Positions 50,185-59,190 of a DNA stretch of 64,000 bases are shown piece after piece. The position numbers were made by a program, and so were the translations under genes. Every line of letters starts with the position of its first letter. The stretch's first letter is position 1. The notes beneath the pieces were generated by a model. The model did no database searches. It saw only the letters and a list, made by a program, of their open reading frames with translations, and had not been told where the DNA came from. This DNA comes from CAVSUR01 sp963731285 (GTDB taxonomy: Bacteria > Actinomycetota > Actinomycetes > Streptosporangiales > Streptosporangiaceae), in NCBI GenBank assembly GCA_963731285.1, contig CAVSUR010000014.1:558001-622000 (forward strand). The letters run 5' to 3'.

Positions 50185-51789
50185 CTACGGCATCCGCTCG
50201 TAGGCCGGGATGGTGAGGAACTCGACGTAGTCGTCGGCCAGCGCCACCTCGGTGAACAGCGCGGTGGCTTGCTCGAACCGGGCCGCGTCGAACGCCTCGC
50301 CGTACAGCCCGCGGATCTTCGCCAGCTCCTCGCCGGTCAGCTGCTGCACCAGCTCGGGCGTGATCAGCGGCCCCTCGGCCAGCCTGATGTCGTTGTGCAG
50401 CCACTGCCACACCTGCGACCGGGAGATCTCGGCCGTGGCGGCGTCCTCCATCAGGTTGAAGATGCCCACCGCGCCGGAACCGCCGAGCCAGCTGGCCAGG
50501 TACTGCAGGCCCACGCTGATGTTGTTGCGCAGCCCGGCCTCGGTGATCTCGCCGGGCGTCTTGCTGATCGCCAGCAGGTCGGCCGCGGTCACGCTGACGT
50601 CGTCACGCTGCCTGGACAGCTGGTTGGGCGCGCTGCCGAGCACTCCGTCGAACACCTCGCGGCAGATCGGCACCAGGTCCGGGTGCGCTACCCAGGAGCC
50701 GTCGTAGCCGGCCCCGGACTCGCGGGTCTTGTCCTCGCGCACCTTGGCCAGCGCCGTGGCGTTGACCTCGGGATCACGCCGGCTCGGGATGAACGCGGCC
50801 ATCCCGCCGATCGCGTGCGCGCCCCGGGCGTGGCAGGTCTTGACCAGCAGCTCGGCGTAGGCGCGCATAAACGGCGCGGTCATCGTGACGGCGTTGCGCT
50901 CGGGCAGCACGAAATCGCGGCCCCGGGTGCGGAACTTTTTGATGATGCTGAACAGGTAGTCCCACCGGCCCGCGTTCAGCCCGGCGCTGTGCTCGCGCAG
51001 CTCCCACAGGATCTCCTCCATCTCGAACGCCGCCGGGATGGTCTCGATCAGCACGGTGGCCCGGATCGTGCCGCGCGGGATGCCGAGCCGGTCCTGGGCC
51101 AGGAGGAAGGCGTCGTTCCACAGCCGCGCCTCCAGGTGGCTCTCCATCTTGGCCAGGTAGAAGTACGGGCCCTTGCCCTTGTCGAGCTGGCGCTGCGCAC
51201 AATGGGAGAAGTACAGCGCGAAGTCGAACAGGCTGCCCGAAACCCGCTCCCCGTCGACCAGCAGGTGCTTCTCGGTCAGGTGCCAGCCGCGGGGCCGGAC
51301 CACGATCGTGGCCAGCTCGGCGTCCGGCCGCAGCCCGTAGGCCTTGCCGTCCTCGGTGGTGAAGTCCAGCTTGCGGTCCAGCGCGTCCTTCAGGTTGAGC
51401 TGGCCAGTGATCATGTTGTCCCACAGCGGGGTGTTGGCGTCCTCAAAGTCGGCCAGCCACACCTTCGCGCCGGAGTTCAGCGCGTTGATCGTCATCTTCT
51501 GGTCGGTAGGCCCGGTGATCTCGACCCGGCGGTCCTCCAGGCCCGGCGCGGGCGGTGCCACCCGCCAGCTGGGGTCCGAGCGGATCGAGGCGGTCGGGTC
51601 ACCGAAGTCCAGCGTGCCCCCGGCCGACAGTTCCTGCTGGCGGCGGCCCCGGGTCGCGAGCAGCTCGGCCCGGCGCGGCCCCAGCTCGCGCTGCAGCGCG
51701 GCGATCAGCTCAAGCGCCTGCGGGGTCAGGATCTCCTCATACCGGTTCCCCATCGGACCGGTAACCTGCACGCTGTCCATCTCGCCCAC
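50185..51789 (-). CDS. aceB: Malate synthase A
   Basis: Malate synthase condenses glyoxylate with acetyl-CoA to malate. The product (534 residues, the usual length for isoform A) has the catalytic TIM-barrel motifs VWLADFEDANTPLWDNMITG, IVVRPRGWHLTEKHLLVDGE, TVLIETIPAAFEMEEILWEL (catalytic Glu), GRWDYLFSIIKKFRTRGRDF and GGMAAFIPSRRDPEVN. GTG 51789 is chosen because GGAGGA lies 9 nt upstream; ATG 51780 is the alternative. Near glcDEF it completes a glycolate-glyoxylate-malate route. No isocitrate lyase gene is in the window. Confidence 0.95.
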   Translation of the reverse strand: MGEMDSVQVTGPMGNRYEEILTPQALELIAALQRELGPRRAELLATRGRRQQELSAGGTLDFGDPTASIRSDPSWRVAPPAPGLEDRRVEITGPTDQKMTINALNSGAKVWLADFEDANTPLWDNMITGQLNLKDALDRKLDFTTEDGKAYGLRPDAELATIVVRPRGWHLTEKHLLVDGERVSGSLFDFALYFSHCAQRQLDKGKGPYFYLAKMESHLEARLWNDAFLLAQDRLGIPRGTIRATVLIETIPAAFEMEEILWELREHSAGLNAGRWDYLFSIIKKFRTRGRDFVLPERNAVTMTAPFMRAYAELLVKTCHARGAHAIGGMAAFIPSRRDPEVNATALAKVREDKTRESGAGYDGSWVAHPDLVPICREVFDGVLGSAPNQLSRQRDDVSVTAADLLAISKTPGEITEAGLRNNISVGLQYLASWLGGSGAVGIFNLMEDAATAEISRSQVWQWLHNDIRLAEGPLITPELVQQLTGEELAKIRGLYGEAFDAARFEQATALFTEVALADDYVEFLTIPAYERMP

Positions 51790-51815
51790 GTACCTCACTC
51801 CTCCAGCCTCAGCGT

Positions 51816-51868
51816 GCCAGCCAGCAGCCTCAGCCTGCCAGCCAGCCAGCAGCCTCAGCCTGCCAGCC
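51816..51868. repeat. 25-bp tandem repeat, 2.1 copies, upstream of aceB
   Basis: GCCAGCCAGCAGCCTCAGCCTGCCA is followed immediately by a second copy. It lies in the 325-bp aceB/hflX divergent intergenic region, which otherwise shows no recognised element. Confidence 0.85.
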
Positions 51869-52114
51869 CACCCGCCGCCGCGCCAGCGGCTGCTGGTCCG
51901 CGCAGGCGGGACACCGGGGGCTGTCCGGGCCCGGGACCCCACGGCCGCCGGGCACTTCCGGGGCGGCCCCTGGCCGGGCCGGGCACATCCGGGACGTCCC
52001 GGATGTTAATGAGATGTGGATGGTCGCCGGTCATGGCACCATCGACACACCGCCTGCCGCCCGGCAGGCGGCAACTGACGAAGACGGCGGCCGCCGCGCG
52101 GCCTTGGATGGCGA

Positions 52115-53614
52115 ATGACTGTACTTCCGCATGACAGCCAGGACGATCACCTCGAGGCCGGTCAGCCCGACGCGGGCCAGCTTGACCTGGAGGAGCGGCA
52201 CGCGCTGCGCCGGGTCGCCGGCTTGTCGACCGAGCTGCAAGACGTCAGCGAGGTCGAGTACCGGGCACTGCGGCTGGAGCGCGTCGTGCTGATGGGGGTC
52301 TGGACCGACGGCACGCCGGCCACCGCGGAGAACTCGCTGCGCGAACTGTCCCGGCTGGCCGAGACGGCCGGGTCGCAGGTGCTCGACGGACTGATCCAGC
52401 GCCGCGGCAAGCCCGACGCCGCCACTTACGTCGGCGCGGGCAAGGCCGCCGAGCTGGCTGACCTGGTGGTGTCGTCTGGCGCGGACACCGTGATCTGCGA
52501 CGGCGAGCTGACGCCCGGCCAGCTGCGCAAGCTTGAGGGCATCGTCAAGGTCAAGGTGATCGACCGGACTGCGCTGATCCTGGATATCTTCGCCCAGCAC
52601 GCCCGCAGCAAGGAAGGCAAGGCGCAGGTCGAGCTGGCCCAGCTGCAGTACCTGCTGCCGCGGCTGCGCGGCTGGGGCGAGTCGATGTCACGGCAGGCCG
52701 GCGGCCGGGTCGCGGGCGGCGGCGGGATCGGCACCCGCGGCCCCGGCGAGACCAAGATCGAGACCGACCGGCGCCGGATCCGGGCGCGGGTGACCAGGCT
52801 GCGCCGCGAGATCGCCGCTATGTCGGTCGACCGCCAGGTGCAGCGCGGCCGCCGCCGCCGCCGTGCGGTGCCGTCGGTGGCCATCGCCGGCTATACCAAC
52901 GCGGGCAAGTCCAGCCTGCTGAACCGGCTCACCGGCGCAGGGGTCCTGGTCGACGATTCGCTGTTCGCCACGCTCGACCCGGCCGTCCGCCGGGCCCGCA
53001 CCCCGGCCGGCCTGCCGTTCACGCTGACTGACACCGTCGGTTTCGTCCGGCATCTGCCGCACCAGCTCGTCGACGCGTTCCGGTCAACTCTGGAAGAGGT
53101 CGCCGAGGCCGACCTGATCCTGCACGTGGTGGACGGATCCGACGCCGACCCGCAGGCCCAGCTGGCCGCGGTCCGCGAGGTGCTCGGCCAGATCGGCGCG
53201 GGAGACGTGCCGGAGCTGGTCGTGGTGAACAAGGCCGACGCGGCTGACCCGGTCACGGTCGAGGGACTGCGGCTGACCGAGCGGCCGTGCCTGGTGGTGT
53301 CGGCCCGCACCGGGGACGGCCTCGGCGAGCTGCTCGCCGAGATCGAGCGGCTGCTGCCGCGGCGCGACCGCGAGGTCGGCGTCGTGGTGCCTTATGACCG
53401 CGGTGACCTGGTAGCGCGCGCGCACGCCGAGGGGGAGGTGCTCAGCGAGCAGCACGGCGAGCACGGCACGCTGCTGGCGGCCCGGGTCCCGCCGGGGCTG
53501 GCCGCCGAGCTGAGCCAGTTCGCCGCCCCCGCCACGGGGAACGGCCAGCAGGCGCCGCCTGCCTCCCCGGTCCCGGCGGCCGCGGGCCGCCGCGCGCCTG
53601 GCGCAATTGCGTGA
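52115..53614 (+). CDS. hflX: GTPase HflX
   Basis: HflX is a ribosome-associated GTPase that splits stalled or hibernating ribosomes under stress. The 499-residue protein has the N-terminal HflX domain (GKPDAATYVGAGKAAELADL; VKVIDRTALILDIFAQHARS; RGWGESMSRQAGG). The GTPase domain follows: G1 AGYTNAGKSSLLNRL, G3 DTVGFVRHLPHQLVDAF, G4 VVNKAD and G5 VSARTG. A C-terminal ferredoxin-like domain and an Ala/Pro-rich tail are also present. It normally follows dapF in actinobacteria; here it is 12 kb away. Confidence 0.95.
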   Translation: MTVLPHDSQDDHLEAGQPDAGQLDLEERHALRRVAGLSTELQDVSEVEYRALRLERVVLMGVWTDGTPATAENSLRELSRLAETAGSQVLDGLIQRRGKPDAATYVGAGKAAELADLVVSSGADTVICDGELTPGQLRKLEGIVKVKVIDRTALILDIFAQHARSKEGKAQVELAQLQYLLPRLRGWGESMSRQAGGRVAGGGGIGTRGPGETKIETDRRRIRARVTRLRREIAAMSVDRQVQRGRRRRRAVPSVAIAGYTNAGKSSLLNRLTGAGVLVDDSLFATLDPAVRRARTPAGLPFTLTDTVGFVRHLPHQLVDAFRSTLEEVAEADLILHVVDGSDADPQAQLAAVREVLGQIGAGDVPELVVVNKADAADPVTVEGLRLTERPCLVVSARTGDGLGELLAEIERLLPRRDREVGVVVPYDRGDLVARAHAEGEVLSEQHGEHGTLLAARVPPGLAAELSQFAAPATGNGQQAPPASPVPAAAGRRAPGAIA

Positions 53615-54255
53615 CGGACTTGCCGTACCGCAGGATTGCCGCTAGGCGTTAGCTTCCATAAGCGTCCGGCCTGAATAGTACCCCTGCACACGATTGCAGC
53701 CCCTATTGCGCAAAGAATTCCGCGGATGCGTGCTTCACGAATTGCGGAACCGGGCCGCGAAAACGGTCGGGCGCGTGCTGCAGGAGGCCAATGACGACGT
53801 ACATCTGTCACCGGCGAAGGCGCGCCCTCAGCTGGGCGGCCTGGTATCCCCGGCCGATCGCGGCCGCCCGGCTCCCGGCGGAAGACGGGCAATTACCGCG
53901 CGCATGGTAGAAGCCGGAACGGCAGATTGCCCGCCGGGGCCCCTGGCGTGATACTCCGGAGCTGTCCCTTCGCCAGAAGGAGCGGAGGAGGCGATAGCCT
54001 CTGAGCATTGATCGCGGCTGAACTTGCATAGCTTCTTTAGCCGGATCACTGGTGTAATAGCACAGCTGACCGATATGTTAGTGTCCCCATCGCGGAGTTC
54101 CCACGCGTAAGGTCTCCCCTCGCCTGCTCCACAGGCTCTTGCCGGTGCAGGGCGATCGGGCCGGCTCAGGGCAGGTGACCGCTCATGGTGATCGGGAACC
54201 GCGGGCCTGGAGACGGCGCGCGACGAGGTTTACTGCAACTACGGAGATCGTTAAG
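53615..54255. other. Long, less GC-rich intergenic region between hflX and hutI
   Basis: These 641 bases are visibly richer in A/T than their surroundings, especially 53640-53760 and 54000-54110. Short open frames (for example plus strand 53694-53951) lack GC-rich third codon positions and a clear ribosome-binding site, so none is called. In many actinomycetes comEC precedes holA; no comEC fragment was recognised here. Promoter-like hexamers occur near 54050-54100 but no convincing pair. Confidence 0.5.
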
Positions 54256-55467
54256 GTGACCGTTCGCCTTCTGACCAACATCGGCCGGCTATGGACCGGT
54301 TCTGAGGTGTGGAGCAACGCGGCCATCTTGTGCCATAACGACCGGATCGCCTGGGTCGGCCCGGCGGTCGAGCTGCCGACCGGAATTCCCGGCGTCATCG
54401 AGGACATCGTCGACGTCGACCACGTCGATAACCTGGGCGGCGGGCTGGTGACGCCTGGCCTGGTCGATGCCCATACCCACCCGGTCTACACGGGCAACAG
54501 GTGGGCCGAGCTGGCGATGCGATCGGGCGGCTCGTCCTCCACCGAGATCGCCGCGGCCGGCGGCGGCCTTGCCTCGACCGTGACCATAACCCGCGGCACC
54601 GACCCCTGGACCCTGTGCAACGCGGTGCGCGAGCGGCTGCGGCGCTGGGTGCTGAACGGGACCACGACGATCGAGGCCAAGACCGGCTACCATCTGACCC
54701 GCGACGGCGAGCTCGCCGACGTCCGGCTGCTGCGGTCACTGGAGGGCGAGGCCGGGATGCCGCGGGTGCATGTCACCTTCCTGGCCGCGCATGCGGTGCC
54801 GCCGGAGTACTTCGGCCGCCGTCACGACTACGTGGACGCGGTGGGCTCCTGGTGCGCCGATGCGGCTGCGGCGGGTGCCGACAGCGTCGACGTCTACTGC
54901 GACGAGGGCCGGTTCTCCGGCCGGGAGGCCCGCTGGGTGCTCGCGGCCGGCCGGTCCGCGGGACTGCTGCCACGGCTGCACGCCAGCGGCGATTCCCGGT
55001 TCGGGGCCGCCCAGCTCGCCGCGGAGGTCGGCTGCGTGTCCGCCGACCTGCTGCACGGGGTCGACGACGACGACGTGGCCGCGCTGGCGCGGGCGGGCGT
55101 GGCCGCCGTGGTCTGCCCGCCGACCGCTTCTGAGACGGGCGGGCACCCGCCGGTCCGGGCGCTGCTCGACAAGGGCGTGCCAGTGGCGCTCGGCTCCGAC
55201 CACTCGCCGGGCGGCAATGGCATCACCTCCATGTCGCTGGTGATCACCCTGGCCATCGCGAACTACGGGATGAGCGTCAGCGAGGCGCTGCGCGCCGCGA
55301 CGCTGGGCGGCGCGCATGCGCTGCGGGCCCCCGACCGGGGCGCGATGGTTCGCGGCCGGGTGGCGGACATCGTGGCGTGGGACGCCGACCACGAGGGCGC
55401 CTTCGCCTGGGCGTACGGTCTCAAGCCGATCCGGGTCTGGCAGGGCGGCGAGCCGGTCGCGGCGTAG
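54256..55467 (+). CDS. hutI: Imidazolonepropionase-like amidohydrolase
   Basis: HutI hydrolyses 4-imidazolone-5-propanoate to formiminoglutamate in histidine breakdown. The 403-residue amidohydrolase has metal-binding GLVDAHTHPVYTGNRWAELA, the substrate loop TIEAKTGYHLTRDGELADVR, FLAAHAVPPEY, PRLHASGDSRFGAAQLAAE and VALGSDHSPGGNG. Classical HutI has TDFNPG in the last motif, so this member differs slightly and might act on a related substrate. GTG 54256 follows GGAG by 9 nt; the frame extends to 54139 but starts before the fold. No other hut gene is nearby except the decayed lyase at 8016-8526. Confidence 0.82.
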   Translation: MTVRLLTNIGRLWTGSEVWSNAAILCHNDRIAWVGPAVELPTGIPGVIEDIVDVDHVDNLGGGLVTPGLVDAHTHPVYTGNRWAELAMRSGGSSSTEIAAAGGGLASTVTITRGTDPWTLCNAVRERLRRWVLNGTTTIEAKTGYHLTRDGELADVRLLRSLEGEAGMPRVHVTFLAAHAVPPEYFGRRHDYVDAVGSWCADAAAAGADSVDVYCDEGRFSGREARWVLAAGRSAGLLPRLHASGDSRFGAAQLAAEVGCVSADLLHGVDDDDVAALARAGVAAVVCPPTASETGGHPPVRALLDKGVPVALGSDHSPGGNGITSMSLVITLAIANYGMSVSEALRAATLGGAHALRAPDRGAMVRGRVADIVAWDADHEGAFAWAYGLKPIRVWQGGEPVAA

Positions 55468-55491
55468 CACCTGCCGTGGCATGCTGCGAGC

Positions 55492-56544
55492 ATGCCCCCA
55501 GTCCGGTCCCGCGCGGCCGCTCTCGCCGCCCCGCCTGCGGCCCCGGCGGCGGCCGTCACGGTCATCGTCGGCGATGAGGAATTCCTGCAGGAACGGGCCA
55601 TCGTGAGGATCCTGGCCGCCGCCGGGGCGGCGGCCAGCGACCCGTCCGGATCGCCGGCTGCGGACCGGGCGCCTGGCGTCGGCGGCCCCGACGTGCACGA
55701 CGTGCGCGCCGTCGGCCTGGCCCCGGGCGAGCTGGCCACGCTGACCGCGCCGTCGCTGTTCGGCGGCGGCTGCGTGCTGATCATCCGGTCGGCCCAGGAC
55801 GCGGGCAAGGACCTCGCAGCCGAGATACTCCGCTACGCAATGGCCCCGGTTCCCGATGTGATACTGGTCGCGACCCACGCGGGCGGCGCCAAGGGGAAAG
55901 CGCTGCTGGCCGGGCTGCTCTCGGCCGGCGCCAGCCGCGTCGACTGCCCGTCCATCCGCAGGTTCGGCGAGCGGATGGACTTCCTGCGCGGCGAGTTCCG
56001 CCGGCACGGCCGCAAGGCCGACGAGGGTGGCCTGCGGGCCCTGCTGGACGCCGTCGGCACGGACCTGCGCGACCTGGCGGCCGCCTGCAGCCAGCTGTCC
56101 GCCGACATTACCGGCTCCGTCACCGCGTCGGCCGTCGGCCAGTACTACCGCGGCCGTGCGGAAGCCAGCGGCTTCACCGTCGCCGACCGGGCCTTCGAGG
56201 GCAAGCTCGCCGACTCGCTCGAGCAGCTGCGATGGGCCCTGGCCGTCGGGACCTCGCCCGTTCTGATCAGCAGTGCGCTCGCGCAGGGCGTCCGGGCCCT
56301 GGGCCGGGTGGGCAGCGCGCCGCGCGGCCGGGCAGGCGAGGCGCTGGCCGCCGAGCTCGGCATGCCGCCCTGGAAGATCGACCGGGTACGACAGCAGCTC
56401 CGCGGCTGGACGCCGGAGGGCGTGGCGCGCGCGCACAGCGCCGTCGCCGCGGCCGACGCCCAGGTCAAGGGGGAGGGTGCTAGCGCGGCCTACGCGCTGG
56501 AGCGGGCCATCACCACGATCGTCGCCTGCCGCAGCCGCCCCTGA
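55492..56544 (+). CDS. holA: DNA polymerase III subunit delta
   Basis: HolA opens the sliding clamp as part of the clamp loader. The 350-residue protein starts with AVTVIVGDEEFLQERAIVRI, a clamp-loader AAA+-like domain without a Walker A lysine, as in delta subunits. It continues with RLDCPS-like strand IRRFGERMDFLRGEFRRHG, LLDAVGTDLRDLAAACSQLS and the C-terminal helical collar (VRALGRVGSAPRGRAGEALA; MPPWKIDRVRQQLRGW). It lies 24 bp after hutI; holA - rpsT - lepA is the conserved order. Confidence 0.92.
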   Translation: MPPVRSRAAALAAPPAAPAAAVTVIVGDEEFLQERAIVRILAAAGAAASDPSGSPAADRAPGVGGPDVHDVRAVGLAPGELATLTAPSLFGGGCVLIIRSAQDAGKDLAAEILRYAMAPVPDVILVATHAGGAKGKALLAGLLSAGASRVDCPSIRRFGERMDFLRGEFRRHGRKADEGGLRALLDAVGTDLRDLAAACSQLSADITGSVTASAVGQYYRGRAEASGFTVADRAFEGKLADSLEQLRWALAVGTSPVLISSALAQGVRALGRVGSAPRGRAGEALAAELGMPPWKIDRVRQQLRGWTPEGVARAHSAVAAADAQVKGEGASAAYALERAITTIVACRSRP

Positions 56545-56570
56545 CCCGCACCCGTCGCTCGCACTCCCAG

Positions 56571-56606
56571 CCCCGGACCGGCACCCGGCCCCGGACCGGC
56601 ACCCGG
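56571..56606. repeat. 18-bp tandem repeat, two copies, between holA and rpsT ends
   Basis: CCCCGGACCGGCACCCGG is repeated twice in the gap between the convergent 3' ends of holA and rpsT. The GC-rich, self-complementary CCGGACCGG core could contribute to termination. Confidence 0.8.
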
Positions 56607-56627
56607 GCCGGCTTCAGGCCCGCAAGC

Positions 56628-56897
56628 TCAGGACTGCTCGACCTGCTCCAGGCGGCGGGCGATGGCCGACTTGCGGTTGGCGGCCTGGTTGCCATGGATG
56701 ACGCCCTTGCTGACTGCCTTGTCCAGCTTGGCCGACGCGGCCCGCATCGCGGTGGTGGCCGCCTCGACGTCGCCCGCGTCGGCCGCCTCGCGGAAGTGGC
56801 GCACGGAGGACTTGAGCGCGGACTTGACGGCCTTGTTGCGCTGGCGCGCCTGCTCGTTCTGCTTGTTGCGCTTGATCTGGGACTTGATGTTCGCCAC
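56628..56897 (-). CDS. rpsT: 30S ribosomal protein S20
   Basis: The 89-residue basic protein begins MANIKSQIKRNKQNEQARQR and contains VKSALKSSVRHFREAADAGD and GVIHGNQAANRKSAIARRLE, all of S20. It binds 16S rRNA early in 30S assembly. ATG 56897 is preceded by GAGG. A promoter candidate is 120-150 bp upstream on the same strand. Confidence 0.98.
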   Translation of the reverse strand: MANIKSQIKRNKQNEQARQRNKAVKSALKSSVRHFREAADAGDVEAATTAMRAASAKLDKAVSKGVIHGNQAANRKSAIARRLEQVEQS

Positions 56898-57016
56898 GCG
56901 AGTGCCTCGTTCTACGTCTGTCAGATGGGTCAGGTCGTGCCCGGCGACGGGCGCGGCGGCGCACCCGAAGCACTGCGCACCCGGGAATTAAGCGGGCATG
57001 GGGCAGCCGACAGCAC

Positions 57017-57046
57017 AGACTATCCGAGATCACGCCGGCCGCTCAA
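57017..57046 (-). promoter_or_regulatory. Candidate rpsT promoter
   Basis: On the minus strand TTGAGC (57041-57046) and TAGTCT (57017-57022) are separated by 18 bp, about 120 bp upstream of the rpsT start. It lies in the 364-bp divergent rpsT/lepA spacer, where nothing else was recognised. Confidence 0.5.
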
Positions 57047-57261
57047 ACTGAGCGCGGATTCCGTTACCCGCTGCCTGCCCGGCATGGGCATCAGTCCCGG
57101 CATGCAACCATAGACGCGACAGTGGCCGGCGCGCTCCCCGCGCCGCGGCTGCCGGGCGCCGTTCCGCGCGGCAGCCGGCCAGACGCGGGCAGCGGCGGGG
57201 CGGGACAGCACGTCCCGGCCGCCGCGGGCCCGCACCGACGCCACCTAACGACTACCGACGG

Positions 57262-59190
57262 ATGTCTGTGCCACCACCGCCCGAGCAAGCCCCGCCCCGC
57301 CTGCCAGCCGCCATGACGCCGGCCGCGGCCGGCCCGCCGGCTCACGCCGCCGCAGCGACGCCGGTCCCGTCCAGGACGGACCAGTCCGTGCTGCGCAACT
57401 TCTGCATCATCGCGCACATCGACCACGGCAAGTCCACGCTGGCCGACCGGATGCTCCAGCTCACCGGCGTGGTCACCGACCGGCAGATGCGCGCTCAGTA
57501 CCTGGACCGGATGGACATCGAGCGCGAGCGCGGCATCACCATCAAGAGCCAGGCGGTGCGGCTTCCGTGGCGCGGTGAGGACGGCACCCAGTACGTGCTG
57601 AATCTCATCGACACTCCCGGGCACGTCGACTTCAGCTACGAGGTGTCCCGGTCGCTGGCCGCCTGCGAGGGCGCGATCCTGCTGGTCGACGCGGCGCAGG
57701 GGATTGAGGCCCAGACGCTGGCCAACCTGTACCTGGCGCTGGCTGCCGACCTGCAGATCATCCCGGTGATCAACAAGATCGACCTGCCCGCGGCGCAGCC
57801 GGACGCCCGTGCCGCCGAGCTGGCCGGGATAATCGGGTGCGACCCCGCCGACGTGCTGCGGGTTTCGGCCAAGACCGGGGACGGCGTCACCGAGCTGCTG
57901 CACGAGGTCGTCCGCCAGGTGCCGGCGCCCAGCGGCGACCCGGATGCGCCGGCCCGGGCGCTGATCTTCGATTCCGTCTATGACACCTACCGCGGCGTGG
58001 TGACCTACGTCCGGGTCATGGACGGCCGGCTGTCGCGGCGCGAGAAGGTCCTCATGCTGTCCACCAAGTCAGTGCACGAGACGCTGGAGGTCGGGGTGAT
58101 CTCCCCGGACCCCGTCCCGTCCGAGGGACTAGCGGCCGGCGAGGTCGGCTACCTGATCACCGGGGTCAAGAACGTCCGGCAGGCCCGGGTCGGCGACACC
58201 GTGACGACCACGGCCCGCCCGGCCAGCGAGCCGCTGTCCGGCTACGCCCACCCGAGGCCGATGGTGTTCTCCGGCCTGTACCCGGTCGACGGCGACGACT
58301 ACCCGGAGCTGCGCGACGCGCTGGACAAGCTGCAGCTCAACGACGCCTCGCTGGTGTACGAGCCGGAGACGTCCACCGCGCTCGGCTTCGGGTTCCGGTG
58401 CGGGTTCCTCGGCCTGCTGCACATGGAGATCGTCCGCGAGCGGCTGGAGCGCGAGTTCGACCTGTCGCTGATCTCCACCGCCCCCAACGTCGTCTACCGG
58501 GTGATTCCGGAGTCGGGCGGCGAGCTGGTGGTCACCAACCCGAGCGAGTTCCCCGACGGCAAGATCGCCCGCATCTACGAGCCCGTCGTCCGGGCCACGG
58601 TGCTCGCGCCGAGCGACCACATCGGGGCGATCATGGAGCTGTGCCAGGGCCGCCGGGGCACGCTGCTCGGCATGGATTACCTGTCGGCGGACCGGGTGGA
58701 GATCCGGTACACGATGCCGCTCGCGGAGATCATCTTCGATTTCTTCGACCAGCTGAAGTCACGCACCCGGGGCTATGCGTCGCTGGACTACGAGCCGGCC
58801 GGGGAGCAGGAGGCGGACCTGGTCAAGGTCGACATCCTGCTGCAGGGCCAGCCAGTCGACGCGTTCAGCCAGATCGTGCACTCCGGCAAGGCGCGGGATT
58901 ACGGCCTGTCGATGACGGCACGGCTGAGGGAGCTGATCCCGCGTCAGCAGTTCGAGGTGCCGATCCAGGCCGCGATCGGCTCGCGGATCATCGCCAGGGA
59001 GAACATCCGGGCGATGCGCAAGGACGTGCTGGCCAAGTGCTACGGCGGCGACATCACCCGCAAGCGCAAGCTGCTGGAGAGGCAGAAAGAGGGCAAGCGG
59101 CGGATGAAGGTCATCGGCCGGGTGGAGGTGCCGCAGGAGGCATTCGTCGCCGCCCTGTCCGCCGACCAGACTGGCGACAAGCGCCGCTAG
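57262..59190 (+). CDS. lepA: Elongation factor 4 (LepA)
   Basis: LepA is a translational GTPase acting on initiation or stalled ribosomes. The 642-residue protein has the G1 motif FCIIAHIDHGKSTLADRML, GITIKSQAVRL (G2), LIDTPGHVDFSYEVSRSLAA (G3), VINKIDLPAA (G4) and VSAKTGDGV (G5). It then has the LepA-specific C-terminal domain (REDVLAK-like region: RENIRAMRKDVLAKCYGGDI; KRKLLERQKEGKRRMKVIGR). The N-terminal ~40 residues are Pro/Ala-rich; ATG 57262 or ATG 57313 could be the start, and neither has a clear Shine-Dalgarno. hemW and hrcA follow as in most actinobacteria. Confidence 0.96.
   Translation: MSVPPPPEQAPPRLPAAMTPAAAGPPAHAAAATPVPSRTDQSVLRNFCIIAHIDHGKSTLADRMLQLTGVVTDRQMRAQYLDRMDIERERGITIKSQAVRLPWRGEDGTQYVLNLIDTPGHVDFSYEVSRSLAACEGAILLVDAAQGIEAQTLANLYLALAADLQIIPVINKIDLPAAQPDARAAELAGIIGCDPADVLRVSAKTGDGVTELLHEVVRQVPAPSGDPDAPARALIFDSVYDTYRGVVTYVRVMDGRLSRREKVLMLSTKSVHETLEVGVISPDPVPSEGLAAGEVGYLITGVKNVRQARVGDTVTTTARPASEPLSGYAHPRPMVFSGLYPVDGDDYPELRDALDKLQLNDASLVYEPETSTALGFGFRCGFLGLLHMEIVRERLEREFDLSLISTAPNVVYRVIPESGGELVVTNPSEFPDGKIARIYEPVVRATVLAPSDHIGAIMELCQGRRGTLLGMDYLSADRVEIRYTMPLAEIIFDFFDQLKSRTRGYASLDYEPAGEQEADLVKVDILLQGQPVDAFSQIVHSGKARDYGLSMTARLRELIPRQQFEVPIQAAIGSRIIARENIRAMRKDVLAKCYGGDITRKRKLLERQKEGKRRMKVIGRVEVPQEAFVAALSADQTGDKRR

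Noticed and set aside
53694..53951. Possible 85-codon gene in the hflX-hutI gap
   Set aside because: Third codon positions are not GC-rich like those of its neighbours, no ribosome-binding site is evident, and the translation matches nothing I recognise.
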